Of a stretch of 64,000 bases of DNA, positions 28,139-37,516 are shown piece after piece (the stretch's first letter is position 1; each line of letters starts with the position of its first letter). The position numbers were made by a program, and so were the translations under genes. This DNA comes from Pirellula staleyi DSM 6068 (lineage in GTDB: Bacteria > Planctomycetota > Planctomycetia > Pirellulales > Pirellulaceae). Location: contig NC_013720.1 of the NCBI RefSeq assembly GCF_000025185.1, positions 3,968,001 through 4,032,000 of the forward strand, in the 5' to 3' direction. The notes under the pieces are model-generated. The model saw nothing but the letters and a program-made list of their open reading frames with translations. It had not been told where the DNA came from and made no database searches.

Positions 28139-28906
28139 ATGACCACCTTCGACGCCAAGCAATTTCAGAGCGACTTTTTTCAGCGACTTCCGCTGGCCGA
28201 CTCGGTAATGCGGCTGTTTGACGCACTTCCGCACACCTATTTCTACGCGAAAGATCGGGAAAGTCGTTTTGTAAAGGTGAACCATCCGTTCCTCGAAAAC
28301 CACGGACTTTCACGCGAGGAAGAAGCGCTCGGGAAGACCGATCGCGACTTCCATCCCCCTATTTTGGCCGAGGCCTACATTGCGGAAGATCGTCGCGTGA
28401 TGGCGCGGGGAGAGGTCGTGCCGGGGCAGATTTGGCCGGTGCTACATCGGCGACAACTGCCCCGCTGGTATGTCTCGACGAAGGCGCCGCTGTTTGGCGC
28501 CGATGGCAAAGTGATTGGCCTGGCCGGAGCGATGTACCGCATTGCCGACCCCGATGACCTGACGCGCTACTTTCAGGAACTCACCCCGGTAGTGCGTTAT
28601 TTTGATCAGCACTATGCCGAGACGATTTCGATGAAAGAGATGGCTCAACTCGCAGGCCAATCGGCGACCCATTTCCATCGGCGCTTTCGGCAACTGCTGC
28701 ACATGAACCCGACGCAGTACCTCCGCACCGTTCGCATCCAAAACGCGCAGCACATGCTCACCACGTCCTCACGCAGTCTGGCCGATATCGCCACCGCCGT
28801 CGGCTTTACCGATCAAAGTCACTTCACCAAGCGGTTTCGGCAATCGACCGGGCTCACTCCCGATGTCTACCGTCGACGCTTCATGAGCCCCAGTGTTTCC
28901 AGTTAA
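28139..28906 (+). CDS. AraC-family regulator with N-terminal PAS domain
   Basis: 255 residues. A PAS domain spans about 20-140 (DALPHTYFYAKDRESRFVKVN, trimmed: FYAKDRESRFVKVN; GLAGAMYRI). The C-terminal AraC/XylS double helix-turn-helix covers about 155-250 (ETISMKEMAQLAGQSATHFH, IATAVGFTDQSHFTKRFRQS). The ATG is preferred to a TTG two codons upstream. The PAS domain probably binds a small effector. The gene converges on the dev export operon: the two stop codons share the palindrome TTAA at 28903-28906, so there is no room for a terminator between them. Whether it regulates that operon is open. Confidence 0.9.
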   Translation: MTTFDAKQFQSDFFQRLPLADSVMRLFDALPHTYFYAKDRESRFVKVNHPFLENHGLSREEEALGKTDRDFHPPILAEAYIAEDRRVMARGEVVPGQIWPVLHRRQLPRWYVSTKAPLFGADGKVIGLAGAMYRIADPDDLTRYFQELTPVVRYFDQHYAETISMKEMAQLAGQSATHFHRRFRQLLHMNPTQYLRTVRIQNAQHMLTTSSRSLADIATAVGFTDQSHFTKRFRQSTGLTPDVYRRRFMSPSVSS

Positions 28907-29664
28907 GCAGAGGAATCGGTGGCGGTCATGAGCGGACTCTGGTTACTCGACTGAATCCGACCATCTTCCATATGCACGATTCGGTCGGCGATGTCGAGCA
29001 CGCGCGAGTCGTGAGTCACCATCAAGATCGGACACGCTTCGTTCCGCGCGAGCGATTTGAGAAGATTCACCACATCGCGCCCCGATTGACTGTCGAGTGC
29101 CGCGGTCGGTTCGTCGGCGAGGATCAGTTTCGGACTAGCTGCCAGCGCGCGAGCCACTGCCACACGCTGCTTTTGACCACCCGACATCCGCGCGGGATAG
29201 TAGTCGAGTCGATCACCAAGTCCCACTTGACGCAGCAGCGCTTCAGCACGCTGCTGAGCCACGGCGGCAGGGACTTCAGGATGTAGTTCGAACATCAACT
29301 CGACATTGCGCCGCGCTGTTAAAAACGGTAGCAAGTTGTGCTGCTGAAAAATAAATCCAATGTTGCGACGCACGTGCAATTGATCGGCGAGCGTGGCTCC
29401 ACGCAGCGAGCGCCCCAGCACGGTGAGATTTCCTTCTTTCAGCTGACGCAGAGCGCCAATCAATGTCAGCAGCGTCGTTTTACCACTTCCACTTGGGCCA
29501 GTGAGCAGAACGATTTCCCCCGGCATCACCGCCAGGTCGACGTCGAACAAAATCTGTTTGCGCAGCTCCCCTTCGCCGAAGGCAAATTGCACTTTTTCGG
29601 CGAGAATCACCGGTGTTTCGCTACTAGTCGGTGGCTGCAAAATATTCGATAGCTCGACTGTCAT
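28903..29664 (-). CDS. devA: DevA-type ABC transporter ATP-binding protein
   Basis: 253 residues of the LolD/MacB/DevA class. Walker A is GPSGSGKTT, the signature is RMSGGQKQRVAVARAL and Walker B is LILADEPTAALDSQSG, with MVTHDSR as the H-loop. It energises export by the DevBC partners encoded upstream in the same operon. The start shares one base with the devC stop (TGATG), so translation is coupled. Confidence 0.9.
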   Translation of the reverse strand: MTVELSNILQPPTSSETPVILAEKVQFAFGEGELRKQILFDVDLAVMPGEIVLLTGPSGSGKTTLLTLIGALRQLKEGNLTVLGRSLRGATLADQLHVRRNIGFIFQQHNLLPFLTARRNVELMFELHPEVPAAVAQQRAEALLRQVGLGDRLDYYPARMSGGQKQRVAVARALAASPKLILADEPTAALDSQSGRDVVNLLKSLARNEACPILMVTHDSRVLDIADRIVHMEDGRIQSSNQSPLMTATDSSA

Positions 29665-30818
29665 CAGAACACATCTGCTGGGTCAGCAGTCCACGCTTTA
29701 CGAATGGCAACCATCCCCGAGAGACCGCACATGGTGAGTGTGGCGAGGAAGACAAAAATGGCTCGCGACCAGGTCATCTCAAACGGCATTTGAATCGCCG
29801 TGGTTGCGAGTTGATAGATTCCAAGTGCCATGAAGAACCCGGGAAAATAGCCAAGGATACTGAGGATTGCCGACTGGCTGAGAACGATCTTCAGCAGATA
29901 GCCATCGCTGAACCCCATCGCTTTCAGGGTCGCAAACTGCGGCAGCAAGTTGGTCACTTCGGTGTAGAGAATCTGATAGACCACCACAAAGCCGATGAAA
30001 AAACCGACTGCAGCGCCGAGACCGAAAATGAAGTCGAGTGGATGGGTCGTACGGATGTGATCGACCTCTTGCTTGACGATCTCTTGCTTCAGTTTGATGT
30101 AGGCTTCGTTGCCGAGCATCGGCGCAAGTTCACGACACACTTTTTGCGGATCAGCGCCGGGCTTAAGCCGGACAAGTCCCAGGTTGATAGCCCCGGGATC
30201 ATGTGTGGGAAAGAGCCGCTGAAAGTTCGCGGGCGAAGTGTAGATGTTTCCATCGCTCGTAAATGAAATGCCGACCGGAATGCTATCGAGCACCGCAATG
30301 CGGCGATAATTCACCTCGGTATAGAGGGGGCCTTCATTCTTCAGGTACTCAACCACGGGACCATAGCTCGAGCGACTCAGTTCGTCGAAAATCAGACAGT
30401 CGGGGCGATCGAGTTCTTCTGATAGCGATGTGTAGCCCGGCATGTTCATCATCGGATCGCGCGGGTCGAGACCATACACGCTGATTGGAATTTCGCGTCG
30501 ATCCCAAGGATTCCGAAAGCGAGCTTCCGAGATGTAGAGGACTTGCACCTTCTCGACATCGGGATGTGCCGGAAGGCGATAAAGGAGTCGGCGCGGAAAG
30601 GTGGATGCTAGAAAAATGCTTTTCGTGCGTGGGCTCGAAACCACCAAATCGGCCGTAATTCGCTCGGCAATGGCAACGCCGTTATCGATCGCTCCTTGAC
30701 GAATGCCAAGTTGCACCAGCATCAGCATCACGGCAACCACGACCCCCGCCGAAGCTGTCGCGAGCTTCATCGGCTGATGCGTGAGTTGTTGCCAGGCGAC
30801 ACGAAAACTGGAGTACAT
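29664..30818 (-). CDS. devC: DevC-type ABC transporter permease
   Basis: 384 residues of the FtsX/MacB-like permease family, DevC subgroup. One membrane helix near the N-terminus (KLATASAGVVVAVMLMLVQL) is followed by a large extracytoplasmic domain (about 45-255) and three C-terminal helices. RQGAIDNGVAIAERITADLV and PRTKSIFLASTFPRR are DevC-like. With DevA and the membrane-fusion protein DevB it should form a three-part exporter; in cyanobacteria this type exports glycolipids with an outer-membrane TolC-like partner, which is not encoded in this window. Confidence 0.88.
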   Translation of the reverse strand: MYSSFRVAWQQLTHQPMKLATASAGVVVAVMLMLVQLGIRQGAIDNGVAIAERITADLVVSSPRTKSIFLASTFPRRLLYRLPAHPDVEKVQVLYISEARFRNPWDRREIPISVYGLDPRDPMMNMPGYTSLSEELDRPDCLIFDELSRSSYGPVVEYLKNEGPLYTEVNYRRIAVLDSIPVGISFTSDGNIYTSPANFQRLFPTHDPGAINLGLVRLKPGADPQKVCRELAPMLGNEAYIKLKQEIVKQEVDHIRTTHPLDFIFGLGAAVGFFIGFVVVYQILYTEVTNLLPQFATLKAMGFSDGYLLKIVLSQSAILSILGYFPGFFMALGIYQLATTAIQMPFEMTWSRAIFVFLATLTMCGLSGMVAIRKAWTADPADVF

Positions 30819-30868
30819 GGTTGGCTCCTCGCGAGCGATATAGGCCGCGAGACGAAAGATCGGAGCAA

Positions 30869-31918
30869 CTAAGAGCGGGGTGGAAGTTCGATATGGACTT
30901 GAACACGCGCGTTCGACAGCCGCTCGACTTTTTGGCTCGCAGCTTGCGACAGCTGAACGCGAACTTCGACCACGCGAGCATCGGTATCGCTTACCGGATC
31001 GTTGGTGAGCACCACTTTCCGGGCGACAAGATTGCCCAGTTCAACGACCACTCCTTCGAGTGTTTCACCAGTGGATTCGACGAGCACGGTCGCGCGACAG
31101 CCGACTTTCACACGCTGCAGATCGGCCTCATAAACTTCGGCCACTGCTTGCATTTGCTGGACGTTACCGATTTGCGCAAAGCCGTTTTCCGACAAGCGTT
31201 CGCCAGTGCGGCAATGCAGGGCGAGGATTCGTCCGGTGATGGGAGCACGAATCTCGGTGACGGCAAGATTCGCTTGTGCCGAGACCACGGCGGCCCGTGC
31301 AACTGCGATCTCTTGCTCAGCCACTTGCACGTCGGTGGCGCGCACTTCCATCACACTGGCGAGTCGCTCGAGCTGCTGCTGATGTTCGAGATTCACCCGA
31401 TTGAAGGCCCATTCGGTGTTCTCGAATTCCTCGTTGGATAGCGCATTGCTATCGCGCAGTTGACGTGCTCGATCGAGTTGCCGCTGGCTATAAAGTTTTT
31501 GCGATTCGGTGAGTTTCACCATCGCGCGCTGCGCTGCGATTTCCCCCTGCTTTGCGCCTGCTTTTATGTCGGCCAGCTTGGCCTCGGCTGTGCGCACTTG
31601 CGCTTCGGCCTCGATTGCAGCCGCTTTGCGCCGCTGATGATTGTCGAGCACCGCCAGCACTTCACCTTCCTCGACATCTTGCCCCTCTTCGACGAGCAGT
31701 TTCTCGATGCAGGCCCCTTCGTTACCGCTCGGAGCATGAATCCGCAGGAGTCGGCCGCGTGGCTCTAAGCGTCCGAGCGCATGGATATGGTTGAGAGGTG
31801 TTTGCAGCGCAGGGGTTGTCTCGACATGCGAAGCAGCATTCGCTTGCGGATAGACATAGAGGGCAATCCCCGCTGCAACAACGATCACAACGGCAATCGA
31901 TATGACTGTACGCATCAT
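30869..31918 (-). CDS. devB: DevB/HlyD-type membrane fusion protein
   Basis: 349 residues from the ATG at 31918, preceded by GAGGG; a TTG seven codons upstream is less likely. An N-terminal membrane anchor (VISIAVVIVVAAGIALYVYP) leads to a biotinyl-lipoyl-like half motif (IEKLLVEEGQDVEEGEVLAV), a long alpha-hairpin (about 75-190) and a beta-barrel with PITGRILALHCRTGERL. It links the inner-membrane ABC exporter to the outer membrane. It lies between the tetR gene and devC on the same strand. Confidence 0.9.
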   Translation of the reverse strand: MMRTVISIAVVIVVAAGIALYVYPQANAASHVETTPALQTPLNHIHALGRLEPRGRLLRIHAPSGNEGACIEKLLVEEGQDVEEGEVLAVLDNHQRRKAAAIEAEAQVRTAEAKLADIKAGAKQGEIAAQRAMVKLTESQKLYSQRQLDRARQLRDSNALSNEEFENTEWAFNRVNLEHQQQLERLASVMEVRATDVQVAEQEIAVARAAVVSAQANLAVTEIRAPITGRILALHCRTGERLSENGFAQIGNVQQMQAVAEVYEADLQRVKVGCRATVLVESTGETLEGVVVELGNLVARKVVLTNDPVSDTDARVVEVRVQLSQAASQKVERLSNARVQVHIELPPRS

Positions 31919-31967
31919 CCAAACACCCTCGCTCGGCAACTTGGGTTGGCGAGACTCGTTTCTTCAT

Positions 31968-32597
31968 TTACGCGGAGACCGGAGGAGCTTCTTCTGGCTG
32001 TGTGGAAACCTCTTGCGACGTACGCATGCGAATGCGCTCGCGTAGCGCTTCACCCACTTTGGCAAAAAGCGGATCGCTCCGATCGATCAATCCGATGAAT
32101 TGCCACAGCAGGAGTCCGTCGACAGCTAGCCAAACGAGCAGCTGTTCGAGACCATCTTTGGGGTCTTGCATCAGCCTCGATTTCAGCCGCTTGCCGAGTT
32201 CGCGAAGAGGGTCGAGCATTTCCGGTGCATTCACCGCCGCTGCAACGGTGGTAAGCATCATTTTTTCGATCAACTCGGGGGAGAACGTCGGCGAGTTGTG
32301 GGCGGGATCATCGGGGGTCGGGAACATGCAGCTGATGAATGCCCGTGCCCAGCGCATCCCCGGGTTGGGATCGTCGGCAATGCGCTGCATCAGCATCTGC
32401 TCCCCTTGGGTACCGAAGTACTCGAGCATCCCACGCACGAGATCGTCCTTGGTCGGAAAGTGATACATCACTCCCCCTTTGCTGATTCCCGCCTCCTTGG
32501 CGACGTTGTCGAGCGTCATCGCGAGCAGGCCATCACGACCAGCGGTCCGAATAGCCGCTTCGCAGATCAAATCTCGTTTTGAGTTCCCAGCCGACAT
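31968..32597 (-). CDS. TetR-family transcriptional regulator of the dev exporter
   Basis: 209 residues. The N-terminal TetR helix-turn-helix (LDNVAKEAGISKGGVMYHFPTKDD at about 28-51; core GISKGGVMYHF) is followed by an all-helical ligand-binding domain with a C-terminal Glu/Pro-rich tail. It is first gene of the tetR-devB-devC-devA run (49 bases to devB). A perfect inverted repeat 29 bases upstream of its start probably serves as its own operator, so it likely represses the exporter until a hydrophobic ligand binds. Confidence 0.88.
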   Translation of the reverse strand: MSAGNSKRDLICEAAIRTAGRDGLLAMTLDNVAKEAGISKGGVMYHFPTKDDLVRGMLEYFGTQGEQMLMQRIADDPNPGMRWARAFISCMFPTPDDPAHNSPTFSPELIEKMMLTTVAAAVNAPEMLDPLRELGKRLKSRLMQDPKDGLEQLLVWLAVDGLLLWQFIGLIDRSDPLFAKVGEALRERIRMRTSQEVSTQPEEAPPVSA

Positions 32598-32625
32598 GCA
32601 TATACCTCTTGGTTGCTTTTACTGT

Positions 32626-32639
32626 ACCGACTGGTCGGT
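32626..32639. promoter_or_regulatory. Probable TetR operator
   Basis: ACCGAC-TG-GTCGGT is a perfect 6-bp inverted repeat of the form common among TetR-family operators. It lies 29 bases upstream of the tetR start, within the likely promoter of the tetR-dev operon. The rest of 32598-32889 has no gene. A small GC-rich stem at 32717-32730 and a CACCC/GGGTG stem at 32739-32753 lie downstream of the esterase gene and may end its transcript. Confidence 0.6.
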
Positions 32640-32889
32640 TTTTGTCAAAGTGAAATCTTGTCGTCGCTGTAAGTGTATTCATGAAATAGGTTTACAGAGA
32701 TGTCGTTGTGGACGCTCCAGCAGCCGCTGGAAGGAAAGCACCCGTTCAGGGTGTCTGCAGAACGCAACCATGGGGCGAGCGACCGCTCTTCGTGGCGGCA
32801 GAGCGCAGCGCGGGATGCTAGATGACCCCGTGAGAGAATGTCCTGTGACAGGCCAGTGGTCCGCTAAGAATTGCCCAGTGGCGTCGGGC

Positions 32890-34212
32890 TTACGGATCGG
32901 GAGTCCAAATCACTTCGCTACTGGCAATCGCCAAGTAGGTTTTGGTCTCCTCCGTGTCGGAGAGGGAGATGTACCAGGCTGTCGCCTCTGCGGGGGGAGC
33001 AGGGCCGGTCAGCAGATTCCCATCGATCGTCAGCTTGACCTCGTTCCAGTCGCGCGACATGTAATCGCTATTGGGCCCGGTGGTGTAGTAGAGACGTGGC
33101 CGAGCAACGGGCCCTGTGGCCGAAAATTCCGCAGTCACTTTTCCTTCTTTTACGATCGGGCGCGTGATCATCGGTATGGCTGGCCCCGACTGCAGCTGCT
33201 CCGCCAGATAGTTCCAAACAGGCTTCACGCGATCGTCCCAAATATGTCCGTGGGCCAAAGCGCGGTGCACACACATTTTCTTCGGTGACTTCACGAGGTC
33301 GTAGCATTTCATCCAGCTATCGAGCGGATAGAACGCGTCTTGATCACCATTAAAAAAGAAAACGTTCGCGCGGGTCGAAGGGATGTAGTTCGATGGATCC
33401 CACGTCGAATTAAAAGAGAGCCTCCATTCGTCTCGCAGACGAATAATCGTTTGCCTCCATGCGCTGTTGTTCTCGAGATGACCACAGCCATACATCGGCA
33501 CCGCGCAGTGAAATCTTCGATCGATTCCCATCAAAGAACAGGTCGTAAAACCACCCCAGCTGATTCCCCACACTCCCGTGCGATCGGCGTCGACGTCGGG
33601 GAACGATCGCAGTAGTGAGTGCGCGAGCATCCCATCAGCAACCGCATGGTAGGTCCAGTAGGCATTCGCGGGCAAATCGCGCGGACTCTTCACCGGCCCA
33701 TTCACCTTCGTTGGTTCCAAGCCAGTGGCCCGCTCCGAAGGTCCACGAAACTCGTCGGGCCAAACTTTCATCTCCGACTTTTCGCGACCATCCCCTAGTC
33801 GACCACCCGTGCTGATCGAAATGGCCGCGTAGCCGCGTCGATTAGCTTCACGAACCCAGTTTTCAAATGCTTGTCCGCCCCCGCCATGAATGAGCACGAG
33901 TCCCGGAACCTTGGTCCCCGCAGCAACCTTCGGCTTGCCATAGTAGGCAAAAACTTTCGTATACCCGGCCGACGCTTGGGGAGCTGCAGGACCGCGAAAA
34001 GCAAGCTCTTGCAGCAGCCCATGTTCGTGGGTCGTTTCGCTAAGAACTTCGAACTCCGGGGCCTTCTCGAACTGCTCGAGCTTCCACGGTGCCGATGCAA
34101 TCGGTTCCGGAATTTCCGCAGCGAACGAGCGATGGGTGAAGAGCACGGCAGCTGCCGCACAAAGGAGTGCCGCTACGCTGCGAACCATGCGAGGGGGGCC
34201 AAAACAAGTCAT
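32890..34212 (-). CDS. Secreted alpha/beta-hydrolase, acetyl-xylan-esterase-like
   Basis: 440 residues with a signal peptide ending near RSFAAEIP. The hydrolase fold has oxyanion loop LVLIHGGGGQAF, nucleophile S218 in VWGISWGGF, an Asp in FFFNGDQDAFYPLD and a likely catalytic His in RALAHGHIWDD. A C-terminal beta-domain (about 350-440) follows. It probably removes ester substituents from polysaccharides outside the cytoplasm. It is the third of three neighbouring minus-strand genes for secreted carbohydrate-active proteins. The start at 34212 is retained; an ATG eight codons downstream is possible. Confidence 0.8.
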   Translation of the reverse strand: MTCFGPPRMVRSVAALLCAAAAVLFTHRSFAAEIPEPIASAPWKLEQFEKAPEFEVLSETTHEHGLLQELAFRGPAAPQASAGYTKVFAYYGKPKVAAGTKVPGLVLIHGGGGQAFENWVREANRRGYAAISISTGGRLGDGREKSEMKVWPDEFRGPSERATGLEPTKVNGPVKSPRDLPANAYWTYHAVADGMLAHSLLRSFPDVDADRTGVWGISWGGFTTCSLMGIDRRFHCAVPMYGCGHLENNSAWRQTIIRLRDEWRLSFNSTWDPSNYIPSTRANVFFFNGDQDAFYPLDSWMKCYDLVKSPKKMCVHRALAHGHIWDDRVKPVWNYLAEQLQSGPAIPMITRPIVKEGKVTAEFSATGPVARPRLYYTTGPNSDYMSRDWNEVKLTIDGNLLTGPAPPAEATAWYISLSDTEETKTYLAIASSEVIWTPDP

Positions 34213-34267
34213 CGAACGGGCCTATTCACTCAAAGAGAGAGCTTCGTGAAACGCCGTGCACTCGGAG

Positions 34268-35563
34268 TTACTTCGAACCTGTTTTGCTCGTGCGATGTTT
34301 GTCGAGAAACTTGCCGAGCGCGGCGTAGTAGGCTTGATGATCGCCGCCGTGGTCGGCTGTCGGCATGATCACAACCTCTTTGGTTCCACCGAGCAGGTTG
34401 CAGGTGGCGAGCACACCTTCCGATGGACAAGCCGTATCGGCCAGTCCCACACCGACGATGGCGTCGCACTTGGCGCTTCGCGCAAATTGCATCGCATCGA
34501 AGTAGGGGGCAGCAGCGAGCATTTTTGCTTCACTCTTCCCTTGCCAGGTGCGGCTAGCCCAGTTCGGCCAGCCTGGCGCGCGGGCGACTTGTTTGCCAGT
34601 GTGATCGCAACCGGCAGGAACACTCGCAGCCATCGCGGTCACCTTGGGATGAAAGCCGGCTGTCACAATCGCCTGATAGCCTCCTTGGCTCCCTCCTTGG
34701 ACCAGCAGCGTGTGCTGATTCCAGTCGTCGCGCGAGGTGACATAATCGGCCGCGCGGTAGCACGACAGAAACATCCGAAGAAAGTAACTCGTTTCCCGAT
34801 CATCGTTCCCGATGCCGGGATAGTCGTTGAGCTCGTTCTTCGCTTTTTCGGCGTAGAACTCGGGCTTTTCGTCAATCGGCAGGTCGTGGGCCAAAATGTT
34901 GAACACAAGCCAGCCACTTTTGGCGTGGTGCAAGACCCAATCTTTTTGTAGCGGATAGACGCCAGCCCATTGCACGATCAGCATCGCGGGAAGATCAGAT
35001 TTTCCTTTTGGCTTGGCGAGTTGGCCACGAATCTTCGAGCCGTTGTAGCCCCCAAGAGTGACGTGGTAGTACTCGACCGAATCGTCCCCGATATCGATCG
35101 GCTTGATCTCGGGATCGGCAGGCGTTTGGCTGAGGGCTTCGAGTTTCGATTTCCAGAAACTATCGAAGTCGGCTGGCGCATCCGACGAGGGGAGGATCTT
35201 CTCCCAAGCAACAGCAGCTCCGCCGTAGCGTGTGACCTTTTCTGCCCCTGCTGTAAACGTGACTGAAACGAGCATCGTCCCGGGATTATCGCGCGACGTG
35301 CTGATCGTGGCGCTTCCGTCCTTGAGATCGATCGAACCTTGGTCGATTTCCTCCAGGCCGCTCCGCTTCACGCTGTAGTCAATCTTTCCTTGCGCCAGTT
35401 TATCGTCGGTGGAAACGGTCACTTTCCAAGTGATTTTGTCACCCGGGGCATAGAGCCCCGACTCGCGGTCGGGGACCACTTCGACCTTCGTCGCGGCCGA
35501 GAGTGAGGTGGCAAGTGCGACGAGAAACCCAGCTGCCAAACCAATGTGACGCAAACTCAGCAT
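34268..35563 (-). CDS. Secreted acetyl xylan esterase, AXE1 family
   Basis: 431 residues from the ATG at 35563, with GAAGGAT 8 bases upstream and the signal peptide (IGLAAGFLVALATSLSAA) then in place. An N-terminal beta-sandwich (about 25-120) precedes the AXE1-type hydrolase domain with S292 in VQGGSQGGYQA, D376 in GLADTACP and H405 in TADHGGDHQ as catalytic triad. Family members deacetylate xylan and related glycans. It lies between the GH2-like gene and another esterase gene, which suggests joint action on a decorated polysaccharide. Confidence 0.88.
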   Translation of the reverse strand: MLSLRHIGLAAGFLVALATSLSAATKVEVVPDRESGLYAPGDKITWKVTVSTDDKLAQGKIDYSVKRSGLEEIDQGSIDLKDGSATISTSRDNPGTMLVSVTFTAGAEKVTRYGGAAVAWEKILPSSDAPADFDSFWKSKLEALSQTPADPEIKPIDIGDDSVEYYHVTLGGYNGSKIRGQLAKPKGKSDLPAMLIVQWAGVYPLQKDWVLHHAKSGWLVFNILAHDLPIDEKPEFYAEKAKNELNDYPGIGNDDRETSYFLRMFLSCYRAADYVTSRDDWNQHTLLVQGGSQGGYQAIVTAGFHPKVTAMAASVPAGCDHTGKQVARAPGWPNWASRTWQGKSEAKMLAAAPYFDAMQFARSAKCDAIVGVGLADTACPSEGVLATCNLLGGTKEVVIMPTADHGGDHQAYYAALGKFLDKHRTSKTGSK

Positions 35564-35707
35564 GGAAATTCGATCCTTCGCGAGTCGAGGCGAGTCGATC
35601 GCTGCGTGGACGTATCGGGAGAGAAAGCTATCGCCTCGCGACCTTCGCAGCGCGATGATCTGCAGCGATAGCAGCCCCAGTGTTACCGCTCGCGCGCCTC
35701 GAAGCAA

Positions 35708-37516
35708 CTATTGCCACTCGATCTTGTCGAGATAGAAGATCTGAGGCTTCCCTTCGCTCGCGACCGTCCAGACAAAGCCTGTCTTGATGCGGCTGAGATC
35801 TTTCCCTTCGACAGGAATCGAATACTCGCGCCACTCCTTAGTGAGTTGCACCTTAGGAAGTTCGCCGCTTGCGGTGTCGAAGAATTTTTTGTCCTTACCG
35901 AGCACACCAAATGAGAAGTTGACGACCTCGCCCCCTTGCTCGCCACGTGCCCAGAAGGTGAGTCGTTTTGCGCCACTGAAATCGGCACCACCACGCGCAT
36001 CGCCCCAGTCTTGTGCCGGACTTTGCCACACCACTCCACCCCAACCTTCCGTCGCCGAAAACGCACAGCGAATGCAGCGTTTTCCATGCTTGGGGTTGTC
36101 AGAGAATTGCTCATCCATCGCAATCGCTTTGGCGTTTCCCATCCACCCAGCCGGAACAAACATGGCGGTCCGATCTTCGTCGTCGAGCATGAAGGGTAGT
36201 GTCTGTTTTTTGCCCATCGCCAGGACCACCGGCGCATCGACACGCATCGGTACATTCGCCACGGCAGCGCTGCCACGTCCATCACGCACCGTTGCAAACA
36301 GTCGATAGAGACCACCATCAGCGGGCAATCGAACCTCCGCCGAGGTGCTATCGGATTTCACGATCGCGCTACGAAGTTCAGCACCAGCATCCTCGTGATC
36401 GCCACCGCTACCATAGTTTTCGCTATCCAACTGAAGTCTCCATTCGACCGTCAGTTTGTCTTGATCGGGGTCTGAAGTTTTCAGCGATGCACGCACCACT
36501 GCGCCCGGCTTGCCGCTGGCGGCGGTCTCGAGTTTCAAAGCCTCGATCGATGGGGCGCGATTGGTTGGCGCTTGGCCGGTCCACATCTCCTCCAGGACAT
36601 CGACGGCTGCTAATCGCGAACCATCGGCCAGCAGCAGCGTGAACCAAGTGGCGGTCACCTCTTGCTTTTGTCCCCACAAAAAGGCGTAGCTACCTAGGCA
36701 CGTCCCTCGCTGCTCGATCACATTTTTTTGATACGCAGCGCGATAGTTGGCCGCTTTCGCCGTGCTCGTTTGTTCGGGAAATGCTTGGATTTCGTTCTTT
36801 TCGATTTCCCAAATGCCAGCGGGGCCAAACTCGGTTAGCAAGTAAGGCTTGGTTCCGCCGAGTTTTTGATAACGCTCCCCTAAACTCGTCGCACCGGCGT
36901 AGGAATTGATTCCAATGATGTCGATGTCGGAGCAAAGAGCGTGCAGGTGTTTCACCTTGTCACCGCCAATTTCAGCGATCACGGTCATGGTGGGATGGTG
37001 CGGATCCACCTGCTTGACCATCCGCGCCAGGTTGTTGATCTCCGACCAAACAGCACCGTTACTTCCGGTGGGATCTTCCATTTCGTTGCCGAGCGACCAC
37101 ATCAGCAGAGCGGGATGATGACGATATTTTTCCACCACTTCGCGAATATGCTGACGCTGCGCGATGAGGCTTTTGGCATCGGACCAATCGAATCCTTGGC
37201 GAACTTGACCAAGCCAAATGCCGGCGGTTACCGTCAGGCCGAGCCGATGTGCAGCGTCGAGTTTTTCGCCGAGACCTTCGTCCCCCCACGTTCGAATCGA
37301 ATTGCCACCGCACTTGGCCAAGAGTTCGAGTGAGCCATCGCCACCGACGCCGCGCACTTCGTAGGGTTTTCCTTCACGCAGCAGTTGCCAGGCACCAGGA
37401 CGACCTGCGAGTTGCACCCGCTTCACGTCATCAGCGGCCGCGCTAGTGCGCTCGAGATGAATGAAGGAGGCGATCAGCAGCGCGGCTAGCGATAGAAGAC
37501 GAAATGCGATTGGCAT
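35708..37516 (-). CDS. Secreted glycoside hydrolase, GH2-like TIM barrel, with C-terminal carbohydrate-binding region
   Basis: 602 residues with a signal peptide (LLSLAALLIASFIHLERTSA). The catalytic barrel covers about 50-315: acid/base E145 in WSLGNEMEDP and nucleophile E229 in LLTEFGPAG fit clan GH-A as in GH2. An Ig-like domain follows (about 325-410), then a jelly-roll-like region (about 410-602; LTFWARGEQGGEVVNFSFGV) of the kind found in carbohydrate-binding modules. The usual GH2 N-terminal jelly roll is absent. The substrate cannot be read from sequence; the two esterase neighbours suggest an acetylated plant or algal glycan. Confidence 0.82.
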   Translation of the reverse strand: MPIAFRLLSLAALLIASFIHLERTSAAADDVKRVQLAGRPGAWQLLREGKPYEVRGVGGDGSLELLAKCGGNSIRTWGDEGLGEKLDAAHRLGLTVTAGIWLGQVRQGFDWSDAKSLIAQRQHIREVVEKYRHHPALLMWSLGNEMEDPTGSNGAVWSEINNLARMVKQVDPHHPTMTVIAEIGGDKVKHLHALCSDIDIIGINSYAGATSLGERYQKLGGTKPYLLTEFGPAGIWEIEKNEIQAFPEQTSTAKAANYRAAYQKNVIEQRGTCLGSYAFLWGQKQEVTATWFTLLLADGSRLAAVDVLEEMWTGQAPTNRAPSIEALKLETAASGKPGAVVRASLKTSDPDQDKLTVEWRLQLDSENYGSGGDHEDAGAELRSAIVKSDSTSAEVRLPADGGLYRLFATVRDGRGSAAVANVPMRVDAPVVLAMGKKQTLPFMLDDEDRTAMFVPAGWMGNAKAIAMDEQFSDNPKHGKRCIRCAFSATEGWGGVVWQSPAQDWGDARGGADFSGAKRLTFWARGEQGGEVVNFSFGVLGKDKKFFDTASGELPKVQLTKEWREYSIPVEGKDLSRIKTGFVWTVASEGKPQIFYLDKIEWQ

